Shown here: in pieces, positions 1 through 8,958 of the stretch | Numbering within the stretch: the stretch's first letter is position 1 | Layout: each line of letters begins with the position of its first letter | Assembly: GCF_003987065.1 (NCBI RefSeq) | Contig: NZ_PIPY01000008.1 | Span: 1 to 64,000, forward strand | Direction of reading: 5' to 3' | DNA from: Pseudidiomarina insulisalsae | GTDB lineage: Bacteria > Pseudomonadota > Gammaproteobacteria > Enterobacterales > Alteromonadaceae | Length of the DNA: 64,000 nucleotides | Notes under the pieces: generated by a model | The model's database searches: none | Told to the model about the DNA's origin: nothing | What the model saw: the letters and a program-made list of their open reading frames with translations, nothing else | Made by a program: the position numbers and the translations under genes

Positions 1-155
1 GCCATTGCCAGCGCTGTAGTAAGTTGCATAAAAAAATCCGTAGCCAGTGTTAACTAACTACGGATTCTGATCTATTGGGAGGATCGGTCAAGCGATCGCT
101 AAAATATTTCTTAACTGATCGGCATTAGCCGTTAAGGCCCTTTTTTTGTGCAAAA
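1..155. other. Left-edge intergenic segment with an inverted repeat
   Basis: No complete gene is visible here. One frame closes at a TAG at 17-19 followed directly by TAA, which could be the last codons of an upstream plus-strand gene. clpX is the usual neighbour of lon, but too few residues remain to identify it. A 9-bp inverted repeat (AATCCGTAG at 35-43, CTACGGATT at 58-66) has a 14-base loop. The T-run flanking it lies on the minus-strand side, so it is not a convincing plus-strand terminator. A T-run also follows GGCCC at 138-147. Confidence 0.35.
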
Positions 156-184
156 CATTGAACTTTCCCTGCAGGGCCTCATAT
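156..184 (+). promoter_or_regulatory. Sigma-32-type heat-shock promoter of lon
   Basis: TTGAA at 158-162 matches the -35 core of the heat-shock promoter (CTTGAAA) and CCTCATAT at 177-184 matches its -10 box (CCCCATNT, one mismatch). The spacing is 13 bases, the same as at grpE and dnaK in this window. It lies about 50 bases upstream of the lon start. Lon is a classical RpoH-regulated protease in gammaproteobacteria, so site and gene agree. Confidence 0.7.
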
Positions 185-236
185 TAGAGAGTAAGATAAA
201 ACTATCTGACATGAAGTCACGAATCTGGAGACAAAT

Positions 237-2582
237 ATGAGTGAAGAACGGGTTGAACACCTGAGTATTCCAGTTTTACCGTTGCGCGACGTGGTGGTTT
301 ATCCGCACATGGTTATTCCACTGTTTGTCGGTCGTGAAAAATCAATCCGCTGCCTCGAAGCAGCGATGGAAAATAATAAACAGATTTTCCTGTCGGCGCA
401 AAAAGACGCTGGCATTGATGAGCCGGAAGAAAAAGATATCCATGGCATTGGTACTGTAGCGAATATCCTGCAGTTACTGAAACTGCCTGACGGCACGGTG
501 AAAGTACTGGTCGAGGGCGCTCAGCGCGCCGCTATTGATGCATTTGAGGACAGCGAGGACTTCTTCCGCGCCAAAGTGCACTACCTTGAGTCGGAGGCAA
601 TGCCCGAGAAGGAAGAAGAGGTCATGATCCGCTCGGCGATCAATCAGTTTGAAGGCTATGTAAAGCTGAACAAAAAGATTCCGCCGGAGGTGCTGACCTC
701 GCTATCTGGTATTGAAGAAGCCGACCGGCTGGCTGATACCATGGCTGCGCATATGCCGTTGAAGCTGAACGATAAGCAAAAGGTACTGGAAATTACCGAT
801 GTGCGCGAGCGGCTTGAGTTTTTGATGGCATTGATGGAAGGCGAAATCGACCTGTTACAGGTGGAAAAACGCATTCGCACGCGCGTGAAGAAGCAAATGG
901 AGAAGAGCCAGCGCGAGTACTATCTGAATGAGCAGATGAAAGCGATTCAGAAAGAGCTGGGTGAAATGGAAGAGGGGCCGGATGAGTTTGAGGCGCTGGA
1001 AAACAAAATCCAGGAAGCCAAAATGCCGGAAGATGCTGAACAGAAGACGCGGGCCGAGCTGCAAAAATTGAAAATGATGTCACCGATGTCAGCGGAAGCA
1101 ACGGTGGTACGCGGCTACATTGACTGGATGGTTTCGGTACCGTGGAAAAAGCGTTCACGGATCAAAAAAGATCTGGCCAATGCCGAGAAAATTTTAGATG
1201 CCGACCATTATGGTCTGGAAAAAGTAAAAGAACGTATTCTTGAGTACCTTGCCGTGCAACAACGGACCAGCAAGGTCCGCGGCGCTATCTTGTGTCTGGT
1301 GGGACCGCCAGGGGTCGGTAAGACCTCATTGGGACAGTCGATTGCCCGCGCCACCGGACGTAAATACGTTCGTATGGCGTTAGGTGGGGTGCGTGATGAA
1401 GCCGAAATTCGCGGCCATCGCCGTACTTACATTGGTTCAATGCCGGGTAAATTGATCCAGAAGATGGCCAAGGTAGGGGTGCGTAACCCACTGTTCCTGC
1501 TGGACGAAATCGATAAAATGGCTTCGGACATGCGCGGTGACCCGGCATCGGCACTACTTGAAGTGCTGGATCCGGAACAAAACGTCAACTTCAACGATCA
1601 TTATCTGGAAGTCGATTATGATCTGTCCGATGTTATGTTCGTTGCCACCTCGAACAGCATGAATATTCCCGGACCATTGCTCGACCGGATGGAAGTGATC
1701 CGCTTGTCAGGCTATACCGAGGACGAGAAGCTGAATATTGCCAAGCAACACTTGTTGCCGAAGCAGCTGGACCGTAACGGCCTGAAAGATAAAGAGCTGG
1801 ATATTAAGGACGACGCGATTCTCGGGATTATTCGTTATTACACCCGCGAAGCAGGCGTGCGTAATCTCGAGCGTGAAATTTCGCGCTTGTGCCGCAAAGC
1901 GGTTAAAGAGATCGTGCTGGATAAAAGTATCAAGAAAGTCGAGATCAGCCAGGCCAATCTGAAAAATTATCTCGGTGTGCAACGCTACGATTATGGCAAA
2001 GCCGAAGAGAACAACCAGATTGGTCAGGTGACCGGCCTGGCGTGGATGGAAGTCGGCGGTGACTTGTTGACGATTGAGGCAACGAACGTCGCCGGTAAGG
2101 GCAAGATCACTTCCACCGGCTCGCTTGGGGATGTCATGCAGGAGTCCATCCAGACGGCGCTCACAGTGGTGCGTAGCCGCGCGGACATGCTCGGACTTAC
2201 TGACGACTTCCATGAGAAGCGTGACATCCATGTGCATGTACCGGAAGGAGCAACGCCAAAAGATGGTCCAAGTGCCGGTATTGCCATGGTGACCGCGCTG
2301 GTGTCCTCGCTGACGCAGATCCCAGTGCGTGCTGACGTGGCGATGACCGGTGAGATCACGTTACGGGGTGAGGTACTGGCAATTGGCGGTCTGAAAGAGA
2401 AGCTGCTGGCAGCCCACCGGGGTGGCATTAAGCACGTTCTTATCCCTAAGGACAATGAACGTGACCTTGAGGAAATCCGTGACAACGTTAAAGATGACCT
2501 CACTATCCACCCGGTACAATGGATTGATGAAGTGCTGGCAGTGGCGCTGGAGCGCCAACCTGACGGCAAAAAAGCCGGCTAA
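237..2582 (+). CDS. lon: ATP-dependent protease Lon
   Basis: Cytoplasmic AAA+ serine protease that degrades misfolded and regulatory proteins. The 781 residues match the usual length of the family. The order is an N-terminal substrate-binding LAN domain (about 10-200), a coiled-coil linker (about 210-290), the AAA+ module with Walker A GPPGVGKT at 356-363 and Walker [10 protein letters not shown], and a C-terminal protease domain. The catalytic Ser lies in DGPSAG (S679) and the Lys in GGLKEK (K722), the same numbering as the E. coli enzyme. The start is the ATG preceded by CTGGAG. A sigma-32-type promoter lies upstream and a strong hairpin follows the stop. The neighbour hupB matches the order found in many gammaproteobacteria. 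Confidence 0.98.
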   Translation: MSEERVEHLSIPVLPLRDVVVYPHMVIPLFVGREKSIRCLEAAMENNKQIFLSAQKDAGIDEPEEKDIHGIGTVANILQLLKLPDGTVKVLVEGAQRAAIDAFEDSEDFFRAKVHYLESEAMPEKEEEVMIRSAINQFEGYVKLNKKIPPEVLTSLSGIEEADRLADTMAAHMPLKLNDKQKVLEITDVRERLEFLMALMEGEIDLLQVEKRIRTRVKKQMEKSQREYYLNEQMKAIQKELGEMEEGPDEFEALENKIQEAKMPEDAEQKTRAELQKLKMMSPMSAEATVVRGYIDWMVSVPWKKRSRIKKDLANAEKILDADHYGLEKVKERILEYLAVQQRTSKVRGAILCLVGPPGVGKTSLGQSIARATGRKYVRMALGGVRDEAEIRGHRRTYIGSMPGKLIQKMAKVGVRNPLFLLDEIDKMASDMRGDPASALLEVLDPEQNVNFNDHYLEVDYDLSDVMFVATSNSMNIPGPLLDRMEVIRLSGYTEDEKLNIAKQHLLPKQLDRNGLKDKELDIKDDAILGIIRYYTREAGVRNLEREISRLCRKAVKEIVLDKSIKKVEISQANLKNYLGVQRYDYGKAEENNQIGQVTGLAWMEVGGDLLTIEATNVAGKGKITSTGSLGDVMQESIQTALTVVRSRADMLGLTDDFHEKRDIHVHVPEGATPKDGPSAGIAMVTALVSSLTQIPVRADVAMTGEITLRGEVLAIGGLKEKLLAAHRGGIKHVLIPKDNERDLEEIRDNVKDDLTIHPVQWIDEVLAVALERQPDGKKAG

Positions 2583-2590
2583 AACGGTAA

Positions 2591-2640
2591 AATGCGGCCT
2601 GCAAGCGCACAACATCGCTGCAGGCCGCATTCTTTCGTCA
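2591..2640 (+). terminator. Hairpin terminator after lon
   Basis: A perfect 13-bp stem pairs AATGCGGCCTGCA (2591-2603) with TGCAGGCCGCATT (2619-2631). A further GCG/CGC pairing lies inside the loop. The following CTTTCG tract is only moderately T-rich, so termination may be partial. It starts 8 bases after the lon stop codon. Confidence 0.7.
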
Positions 2641-2786
2641 AAAAATTTATGAAAAAGGGTTCTCAATCGAAAATCTTGTGGTAGCCTAGAGTCAAAGTGA
2701 ATGGTCAGGGGCAACCTTACAATACCCGCCTGACGTGGCACTTGAACGACAGGGAAACGTAAAAGTAGTCGGGGACCTGTTGAATC

Positions 2787-2817
2787 GCTTGAACAGACTG
2801 TTCAAGCTTGTTATAAC
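2787..2817 (+). promoter_or_regulatory. hupB promoter overlapped by a 21-bp perfect palindrome
   Basis: TTGAAC (2789-2794), 17 bases, then TATAAC (2812-2817) make a good sigma-70 promoter about 70 bases before hupB. A perfect inverted repeat of GCTTGAACAG around a single central A covers 2787-2807, so it spans the -35 box and much of the spacer. That is a typical place for a repressor operator. A related half-site, CTTGAAC, lies at 2741-2747. The regulator is not identifiable from sequence. This promoter and the lon terminator account for most of the 306-base gap between lon and hupB. Confidence 0.6.
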
Positions 2818-2888
2818 CTTCGCTGGCCCATTTAAAAGCTAATGGAACCAAGCAAAATCTGATAATAACAATCTAAGGGGATGATACT

Positions 2889-3161
2889 GTGAACAAGTCT
2901 CAGTTAGTTGACAAAATTGCAGAGGGAGCAGAAATTTCTAAAGCTGCTGCAGGTCGAGCTCTGGACTCTTTTATCGACGCGGTAAGTGACGCGTTAAAGA
3001 AAGGTGACTCAGTACAATTAGTAGGTTTCGGCACTTTCACAGTGCGTGAGCGTTCTGCTCGCACTGGTCGTAACCCACAAACTGGCCAGACGATTCAAAT
3101 CGCTGCGGCTAAAGTACCTTCTTTCAAAGCCGGTAAAGCACTGAAAGATTCAGTAAACTAA
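2889..3161 (+). CDS. hupB: DNA-binding protein HU-beta
   Basis: Small histone-like protein that bends and compacts DNA as a dimer in the nucleoid. The 90 residues are the family's exact size. The N-terminal helices carry the typical [14 protein letters not shown] start, followed by the [19 protein letters not shown] beta-arm region that grips the minor groove. The start is GTG at 2889, preceded by AAGGGG about 9 bases upstream. It follows lon and precedes ppiD, the standard order. A tRNA-Asp begins only 7 bases after the stop codon, so messenger and tRNA are probably made as one transcript ending at the hairpin at 3260. Base composition is plain, as expected for a highly expressed gene. Confidence 0.97.
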   Translation: MNKSQLVDKIAEGAEISKAAAGRALDSFIDAVSDALKKGDSVQLVGFGTFTVRERSARTGRNPQTGQTIQIAAAKVPSFKAGKALKDSVN

Positions 3162-3168
3162 TCACTGC

Positions 3169-3245
3169 GGAGCGGTAGTTCAGCTGGTTAGAATACCGGC
3201 CTGTCACGCCGGGGGTCGCGGGTTCGAATCCCGTCCGTTCCGCCA
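3169..3245 (+). tRNA. tRNA-Asp (anticodon GTC)
   Basis: A 77-base cloverleaf including an encoded CCA end. The acceptor stem pairs GGAGCGG with CCGTTCC, the anticodon loop has GTC at 3203-3205, and the T arm reads GGGTTCGAATCCC. It closely resembles gammaproteobacterial tRNA-Asp. It starts 7 bases after the hupB stop and is followed by a rho-independent terminator, so it may be processed out of a hupB-tRNA transcript. Confidence 0.97.
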
Positions 3246-3259
3246 GCGAATAGCGAAAG

Positions 3260-3292
3260 TAACCCGAAGCATGTCTTCGGGTTATTTTTTTT
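3260..3292 (+). terminator. Terminator after hupB-tRNA-Asp
   Basis: TAACCCGAAG (3260-3269) pairs with CTTCGGGTTA (3275-3284) around a 5-base loop and is followed by a run of eight T. It is a strong rho-independent terminator closing the hupB-tRNA-Asp unit before ppiD. Confidence 0.92.
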
Positions 3293-3357
3293 CCGCGTAA
3301 TGGGATAGAATAACGCGCGGTTAAAAACAGAACATTTTTTGAGGTTAAGAGACGATT

Positions 3358-5250
3358 ATGTTGGAGAGGATTCGTGAAGGGTCACAAAGCTTTTGGGTAA
3401 AAGTCTTTCTTGTGCTCATCGCGCTCACTTTCGCATTAGCAGGCATTGGCGGTTATATCGCAAATCAGCCAGCTCCTGCGGTAGCGCTGGTGAACGGGGA
3501 AGAAATTACGCAGGCAGAATTTGACCGGGCTGTGGAAAATGAGCGCGCACGTCAACAGCAACAGTTGGGTGATTTTTACGACCAGTTGGCGCGTGATCCG
3601 CGCTTCACTCAGCAACTGCGTCAGCGCGTAGTCACTGATCTGGTCAATCAAAAATTACTGGAGCAAGCAGCAACCGCACGCGGTCTGCGCGTATCGGCCG
3701 AACAGGTGAAAGCGGCGATTCGTGATATTCCAAGCTTCAAGGTGGCCGGGCAGTTCGATAACGACCTCTACCTGACGACGTTGCGCAGCCTGGGTTACAC
3801 GCCCGACGGTTTTGCCCGCGTTGTACGTCGTGACCTGGTGACACAACAGTTCGTTCAGGGCATCGTCTCTTCTGAATTCGTTTTACCAAGTGAAGTTGAC
3901 GCCACGCAGCGCCTGATTGGTCAGACGCGTAGCGGTAAGTATGCGGAGTTCGCGTTGGCCGATTATATTGACCAGGTCGAGGTAGACGAGACTGCGGTTG
4001 AGAACTGGTACAACAATAACATTGAGCAGTTCGCCGTGCCTGAGCAGGTGAAGGTTGCTTATGTGCTGATTGATGCTGGTAGTATTGCCGAGCAGATCAC
4101 CATTGATGAAGAAGAAATTCGTGCCTACTACGAAGGTAATATCGATAACTATTCAACAGCGCCTCAGTATCGCTTCTCGCACATTCTGATCGAAGCCGGT
4201 GAAGATGAAGCGGCTGCGCGTGAGCAAGCCAGTGAAATTTTGGCGGAGCTTGAGGCAGGCGCTGATTTTGCCGAGCTGGCGCAGCAATATTCAGACGATG
4301 TTTTCTCAGGCGAGCAAGGCGGCGATCTTGACTTCATTGAGCGTGGCACCATGGACGCTGACTTTGAAGAAGCTGCCTTCGCGCTGGAAAATGTTGGGGA
4401 CATCACTGGTGTGGTAGAAACCAGCTTTGGCTATCACATTATTAAGCTGACCGATATTAAAGAAGGTTCAGTCACACCATTTGCTGAAGTGCGTGCTGAA
4501 ATTGTCGCCGAGCTTCAGGAAGAGCGCGTCACGCAACGTTATTATGAGCTGCAGCAGCAAGTTTCAGAATTAACCTTTGAGGTTCCTGATACCTTTGCAC
4601 CGGTTACTGAAGAGCTGGGTCTGCCAGCCCGGGAAACCGACTTCTTCAGCCGTAACAGTGCGCCAGCACCTCTGGATAGCCCTGCAGTTTTGACTCAGGT
4701 ATTCAGCGATCAACTGATCAACGAGCAATTGAACAGTGAGCTCATTGAAGTCAGTGATACTGAGTCTGTAGTCGTGCGCGTGCTTGAGCATAAACCTGAG
4801 ACCATCCAGAGCCTCAGTGAAGTCCGTGATCAGGTAGTTGAAAACGTACGTCATGAACAGGCGCAGGAAATGGCGCAACAGGCTGCGGACGAACTGGTGG
4901 CGCAACTTCGCGCTGGCGAAGCCACTGCTGCTGAATTTAAAGCACTTGATAATGTCGGCCGCCAGGCACCAAGCCAACCACGCGCCGTGGTGCAGACCTT
5001 GTTTGAGCTGAGCGTACCCGCTGCTGATGGTATGAGTGTCGGCACTGCGAATCTTGCCAACGGAAGTGTTGCCGTGGTCGCATTGACCGGCATGCAACAA
5101 GGCGAAGTGAATGAAGCGCAGACGGCGCAACTGCAGGAGCAGTTAATCAACAGCTACATGCAGGAAAGCTATCAGGCGGTGGTGAATGCACTACGCGCTG
5201 AAGCGGAAATCGAAATTCTGTTAGGGAAGGATAACGCTGAACAGCAATAA
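3358..5250 (+). CDS. ppiD: Periplasmic folding chaperone / peptidyl-prolyl isomerase PpiD
   Basis: Membrane-anchored periplasmic chaperone that sits near the SecYEG exit and helps newly exported proteins fold. The 630 residues match the family. There is a short cytoplasmic N-terminus, one membrane anchor (about 15-34), a SurA-like N-terminal region, and a parvulin domain at roughly 265-365 with the FSHILI, FAELAQQYSDD, GGDLDF and FGYHIIKL signatures. A second helical region follows. In E. coli the parvulin domain is catalytically weak, so the chaperone role is the safer call. It follows lon and hupB as usual. A weak TAGAAT -10-like box lies at 3306-3311. A bidirectional terminator follows. 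Confidence 0.96.
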   Translation: MLERIREGSQSFWVKVFLVLIALTFALAGIGGYIANQPAPAVALVNGEEITQAEFDRAVENERARQQQQLGDFYDQLARDPRFTQQLRQRVVTDLVNQKLLEQAATARGLRVSAEQVKAAIRDIPSFKVAGQFDNDLYLTTLRSLGYTPDGFARVVRRDLVTQQFVQGIVSSEFVLPSEVDATQRLIGQTRSGKYAEFALADYIDQVEVDETAVENWYNNNIEQFAVPEQVKVAYVLIDAGSIAEQITIDEEEIRAYYEGNIDNYSTAPQYRFSHILIEAGEDEAAAREQASEILAELEAGADFAELAQQYSDDVFSGEQGGDLDFIERGTMDADFEEAAFALENVGDITGVVETSFGYHIIKLTDIKEGSVTPFAEVRAEIVAELQEERVTQRYYELQQQVSELTFEVPDTFAPVTEELGLPARETDFFSRNSAPAPLDSPAVLTQVFSDQLINEQLNSELIEVSDTESVVVRVLEHKPETIQSLSEVRDQVVENVRHEQAQEMAQQAADELVAQLRAGEATAAEFKALDNVGRQAPSQPRAVVQTLFELSVPAADGMSVGTANLANGSVAVVALTGMQQGEVNEAQTAQLQEQLINSYMQESYQAVVNALRAEAEIEILLGKDNAEQQ

Positions 5251-5283
5251 GTTTACCGCTTTTTGCAGTCCTCACCGGACACT

Positions 5284-5314
5284 AAAAAACGCATCCAGTT
5301 GGATGCGTTTTTTT
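5284..5314. terminator. Bidirectional terminator between ppiD and the bat operon
   Basis: AAAAAACGCATCC (5284-5296) pairs with GGATGCGTTTTTT (from 5301) around the loop AGTT. T-runs occur on both strands, so it can stop plus-strand ppiD and the minus-strand operon whose last gene ends at 5324. Confidence 0.93.
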
Positions 5315-5323
5315 ATTCAGTAG

Positions 5324-7120
5324 TCAGGATGGCGGATAAAGTTCCGGTAACCGGGGTTTGTTAGTTGCTTTATCAGGCTCATTAAAGCCTTGCAGGGCGG
5401 ACTTTAATGCCCGCCATAAGGCTTTACCTTCTTGCCAGTCCTGAGGGGACGCTGCGAAGCGCGCGCGCTGCAGGTGCGCCAGCTGACTGCGCAAGGGGGC
5501 ATGACCGAGATAATCCCCTAAGGCGTCCAACTGTCCGGCGAGCCCCAGATGAATACGCATCCACTCTTTCAGGGCACGCTCGGTTGCTGCTGCGTCATTA
5601 CTCAAGCATGCCTGTTTAATCGCTTTCAGATCTTGCCGCGGAGCTGGAGTTGTTGAAGGCTCCTGGTTGCTGACGGGCGCTTTACGACGTCGCCAGAGCC
5701 AGGCCAGGGTCAGCAGCCAGAGTAGCAAAAAGATACCGGTCAGCGCCTGCCACAGCTGCAGGTTGCGTATCTCGGCCATCCCTTCAGCGGTATCACCTGC
5801 GGTAGCACTTTGGCTGCCAGGCTGTGACTGTTGGGCCGCGTCACCGCTTATTGGACCCCGGTCAGGGCCATCAGCAGGCGCGATTCGCCCGGTCGTGCTG
5901 CCGGGGGCGACCTCAATACGCTGCGCCGGAGCACTTGCCATCTGCTGCTGCCGCAACTGGGTATTGAACCAGGGCACTTGCAAGGCAGGCACGGTCAAAG
6001 TCCCTGGGCTATGGGGAATGATCGCTACCTGTAACGTTTGTTGTGAAACCAGACGACCGTTGCGCTGGTTCATAGCTGATTCCGGGCTTTCCGGATAAAC
6101 ACTGGCGTCACCCACATCTAACTGCCGCACCAGTTCGTCAAGTCGGGGCAACTGATCTGCCAGCGGTCCCACCGCAGTTAAGCGATAGGTTAGTGTTAAG
6201 GGTTCGCCCTGGGTGATTTGCAAGGTCTCGCCATCGGGCTGCTGTGTACCTTCGTTACCAACTGCCACTGACAAGGTAACCAGTTCGGCTGGCAACCAGG
6301 TATGTTCAGCGGGCCAGCCGGCGGGGATTGGCAGCACCTCAATTGGTAAATTCGTGGCGGCGGTGGTCACCGACTTGGTTGAAGAAAAACTGGGGAAGAG
6401 GGTGCGGTTACTCTCCACGTTTATCTGGCCCTGAAAGACCGGGCCACGAATTTCCTGCGCGCCGGAGCGTTGTGGAATGACCACGAAACTGCGCTGGAAC
6501 ACCTGGAACATGCGCCCGTCAATCACCTCAGTGCTATCGACGTCGCGGCCAACCTGGCGGATATCAGCATCTTCAAGCTGCGGGGGAATAATGTTGCCAC
6601 TATGCAGATTCGCAGCAAGGTAAAGCTTGGTCGTCAGTTCCACCTGCTCCTGCACGTAGATTTCATCACGGTCAATTTCGACGCGCATGAAGGCATCGCG
6701 TTGCTCGGTTAGCTCTGCGGCGTCTGCGGCGACGACTTGCAGGGTAATTTGATTACTTTCGCCACCGGCCAGCGCTACCGGGCCGATACTGTAGTCACCG
6801 ATCTCTTGCGGTGCTCTCACCACACTGCGAAAGGTTTTCTCGCGCGACGTTTCACCGTTGATGATTTGTGTGGTACTGCTGCTGGAGGTGCCCATGACGT
6901 CAAACTCGGTGAGGACCTCGGCCGGGCGCCACTCACGATCTTCAATCAGCTCACTGACGGTGAGGGTCAGAATAAAGGTGTCACCACTGGCCACGGGATT
7001 CTTATTCACGCTCAGTGACAGCGTCGGTGCCGTGTCGGTTTGCGCCATGGCTATCGAGCTGAGGCAAAGCGCGGCAACGCTTAAGGCTGCAATCGACAGG
7101 AAACGTATTTGATTTACCAC
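5324..7120 (-). CDS. BatD family protein (oxygen-tolerance / VWA-operon membrane protein)
   Basis: Last gene of a six-gene MoxR/Bat operon. The 598-residue product has an N-terminal signal peptide with probable cleavage after AMA near residue 26. A long periplasmic beta-rich BatD region follows, then one transmembrane helix near 455-477 (LTGIFLLLWLLTLAWLW) followed by Arg/Lys, and a short cytoplasmic helical tail. This layout is that of BatD (oxygen-tolerance) proteins, whose role is linked to envelope stress but is biochemically unclear. The start is GTG at 7120, preceded by AGGAG about 9 bases upstream, and it overlaps the preceding gene's stop by 7 bases, suggesting translational coupling. 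Confidence 0.85.
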   Translation of the reverse strand: MVNQIRFLSIAALSVAALCLSSIAMAQTDTAPTLSLSVNKNPVASGDTFILTLTVSELIEDREWRPAEVLTEFDVMGTSSSSTTQIINGETSREKTFRSVVRAPQEIGDYSIGPVALAGGESNQITLQVVAADAAELTEQRDAFMRVEIDRDEIYVQEQVELTTKLYLAANLHSGNIIPPQLEDADIRQVGRDVDSTEVIDGRMFQVFQRSFVVIPQRSGAQEIRGPVFQGQINVESNRTLFPSFSSTKSVTTAATNLPIEVLPIPAGWPAEHTWLPAELVTLSVAVGNEGTQQPDGETLQITQGEPLTLTYRLTAVGPLADQLPRLDELVRQLDVGDASVYPESPESAMNQRNGRLVSQQTLQVAIIPHSPGTLTVPALQVPWFNTQLRQQQMASAPAQRIEVAPGSTTGRIAPADGPDRGPISGDAAQQSQPGSQSATAGDTAEGMAEIRNLQLWQALTGIFLLLWLLTLAWLWRRRKAPVSNQEPSTTPAPRQDLKAIKQACLSNDAAATERALKEWMRIHLGLAGQLDALGDYLGHAPLRSQLAHLQRARFAASPQDWQEGKALWRALKSALQGFNEPDKATNKPRLPELYPPS

Positions 7121-8958
7121 TGTTTATCAACTCCTTGCGGCGGACGTTCGCGGGCCCGGCGGCGCGCTTCAAGTTCCATTTTGCGCTGTAACAGAAAGGC
7201 CGGGTCGTCTTCAATACGATTGAGCCAGTTTTCCATTTGCTGGCGTTGTTCTTCACTAAGTTGCTCGGCGCTGGGCATGCCCTGCTGGTTTTGCGGTTCG
7301 CCTTGCTCCGCTGCATCCTGCGCTCGTTGCGCCTCAGTCTCAGCATCCTGGCCTTCGGGCGGTTGTTGTTCTGCCTCGCCACTTTGTTGCTGCTGTTGTT
7401 GTTGTTGTGCTTCGCTCTGTGAGCCCGACGGCTGCGATTCCTGCGGTTCGCCGTCGCCCTCTTGTTGCTGCTGTTGCTCTTGTTCGCCCTGACCTTCGCC
7501 TTGTCCCTGCTGCTGTTGCTGTTGTTGCTCACGTTGTTGCTCGGCGAGGCGTTCGGCCAGCTCAAGGTTCGCCTGTGCCTGACTAAGCTCGGGGTCACGT
7601 TGCAGTGCCTCACGATAAACATTGGCCGCTTCGTCAAAGCGCTGTAATTGCATCAGTGTATTGCCCTGATTGTAATACCCCTGCGCATTGTCAACCTGAG
7701 AGAAGTCCTGTAACGCCTGCTCATAGGCGCCGCGGCGATAATTGGCAGTTCCCCGCTGCCAGGGATCCTCGGCAATTGCTGCAGCGCGGTCATAATTTTC
7801 ATTGCGCAATGCTTCATCCGCTTGCTGGTAAGGGGTTTGCCATAATTGCTCATGCCACTCTAACCCTTCTTGCTCAGCGGGCGACGTGGGCGCTTGCTGG
7901 GCATAGGCAATTGTTGGCATAAGTAATGCGCCACAGCTGATGAGCAACATACCACTCAATAAGACACCGCGTCGTGCCAGAGGTAACATAAAAACTAGGG
8001 CTGCTGCCAGCAGCCACGGGCCTCGATCAACCCAGGCGTCGCCTTGTTGATCCTCGTTATCACTGCCTTCGCGGCTTAATGGTTCCATATTACTCAGATA
8101 AAGAATATCTTCCTGATCCTGGCGGACCTGGGTAAAGCGGCCATTACTGAGCTGCGCAAATTGTTGCAACCGGCCCGGCACCATTTTCGGAATCACTATC
8201 TCGCCGGTACTGTCCCGTAACAGCTTACCGTCCGCAAGTTCAATAGGTGCGCCCTGTGCAGTACCGACGCCCAGAATCGCCAGCCGGTGCGGATGGCGAC
8301 GGACAAATTGGGTGATCTCTTGTTGATCACGGGTATCAATACCGTCAGTGAACCAGTAAATATCCCCCTCGGCGTAGCCAGCTTCGCGTAACAAACGGTC
8401 CGCAAGCTCAAGCGCCGCCAGCGGATAACTGCCCTGGACCGGCATAATATCGGGCCGCAGCGCGCGAATCAGGTTGCTTAAGCTGGCCGAGTCCGATGTC
8501 AGTGGACTGATAACATAGGCGTCACCCGCGTAGGCAATCAGTCCTGTTTCGCCGTCAAGTTGCTCATTGGCCAACGCCATTGCCTTGTAACGTGCCTGGG
8601 TCAGACGGTTGGGCGCAACATCAGTGGCAAGCATGGATTGGGAGACATCCATCACAATGACCTGACCCGCCTGTAACTGGAATACCGGTTGCGGCTTACG
8701 TTCCCAGGTTGGTCCGGCGAGTGCCAGTATCAGCAGGCTCAATGCCAACGGCAGCAACCAGATACGCCACTGTCCCGAAGCCTTACCGCTGTCCACGACT
8801 AGTAACTGAGCCAGATGTGGCGCCACCACCTGACGCCAGCCGGATTGCCTGCCGCGCCGGCGCCAGAGTATACCGATGACAATGGCCACCAGCGTCAGCG
8901 CAAGCAACCACCAGGGGCGGATAAAATGAAACTCGTTCAATATAGCGGAGAGGTTCAT
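7114..8958 (-). CDS. BatB-BatC fusion: VWA-domain membrane protein with TPR and Gln-rich tail
   Basis: A 614-residue protein that joins functions separate in some bacteria. The BatB part has two membrane helices near 15-31 and 66-82, then a von Willebrand A domain with an intact metal-binding DVSQS at 104-108. Another hydrophobic stretch precedes a TPR-like region (about 385-500), followed by a Gln/Glu/Gly-rich low-complexity tail (about 505-575) with repeated Q tracts, as seen in BatC-like TPR proteins. The start at 8958 is an ATG forming an ATGA overlap with batA, with GGAGGG 7 bases upstream; longer readings into batA are unlikely. VWA domains usually bind protein partners, here perhaps BatA, BatD and the MoxR ATPase. 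Confidence 0.85.
   Translation of the reverse strand: MNLSAILNEFHFIRPWWLLALTLVAIVIGILWRRRGRQSGWRQVVAPHLAQLLVVDSGKASGQWRIWLLPLALSLLILALAGPTWERKPQPVFQLQAGQVIVMDVSQSMLATDVAPNRLTQARYKAMALANEQLDGETGLIAYAGDAYVISPLTSDSASLSNLIRALRPDIMPVQGSYPLAALELADRLLREAGYAEGDIYWFTDGIDTRDQQEITQFVRRHPHRLAILGVGTAQGAPIELADGKLLRDSTGEIVIPKMVPGRLQQFAQLSNGRFTQVRQDQEDILYLSNMEPLSREGSDNEDQQGDAWVDRGPWLLAAALVFMLPLARRGVLLSGMLLISCGALLMPTIAYAQQAPTSPAEQEGLEWHEQLWQTPYQQADEALRNENYDRAAAIAEDPWQRGTANYRRGAYEQALQDFSQVDNAQGYYNQGNTLMQLQRFDEAANVYREALQRDPELSQAQANLELAERLAEQQREQQQQQQQGQGEGQGEQEQQQQQEGDGEPQESQPSGSQSEAQQQQQQQQSGEAEQQPPEGQDAETEAQRAQDAAEQGEPQNQQGMPSAEQLSEEQRQQMENWLNRIEDDPAFLLQRKMELEARRRARERPPQGVDKQW

Noticed and set aside
31-66. 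Terminator at the left edge
   Set aside because: The hairpin's T-run is on the minus strand and no leftward gene lies to its right, so I list it only as an inverted repeat.
7109-7492. Plus-strand Cys/Ser-rich open frame opposite the BatB-BatC tail
   Set aside because: It is the antisense reading of Gln-rich CAG/CAA codons; it has no ribosome site and the composition is an artefact.
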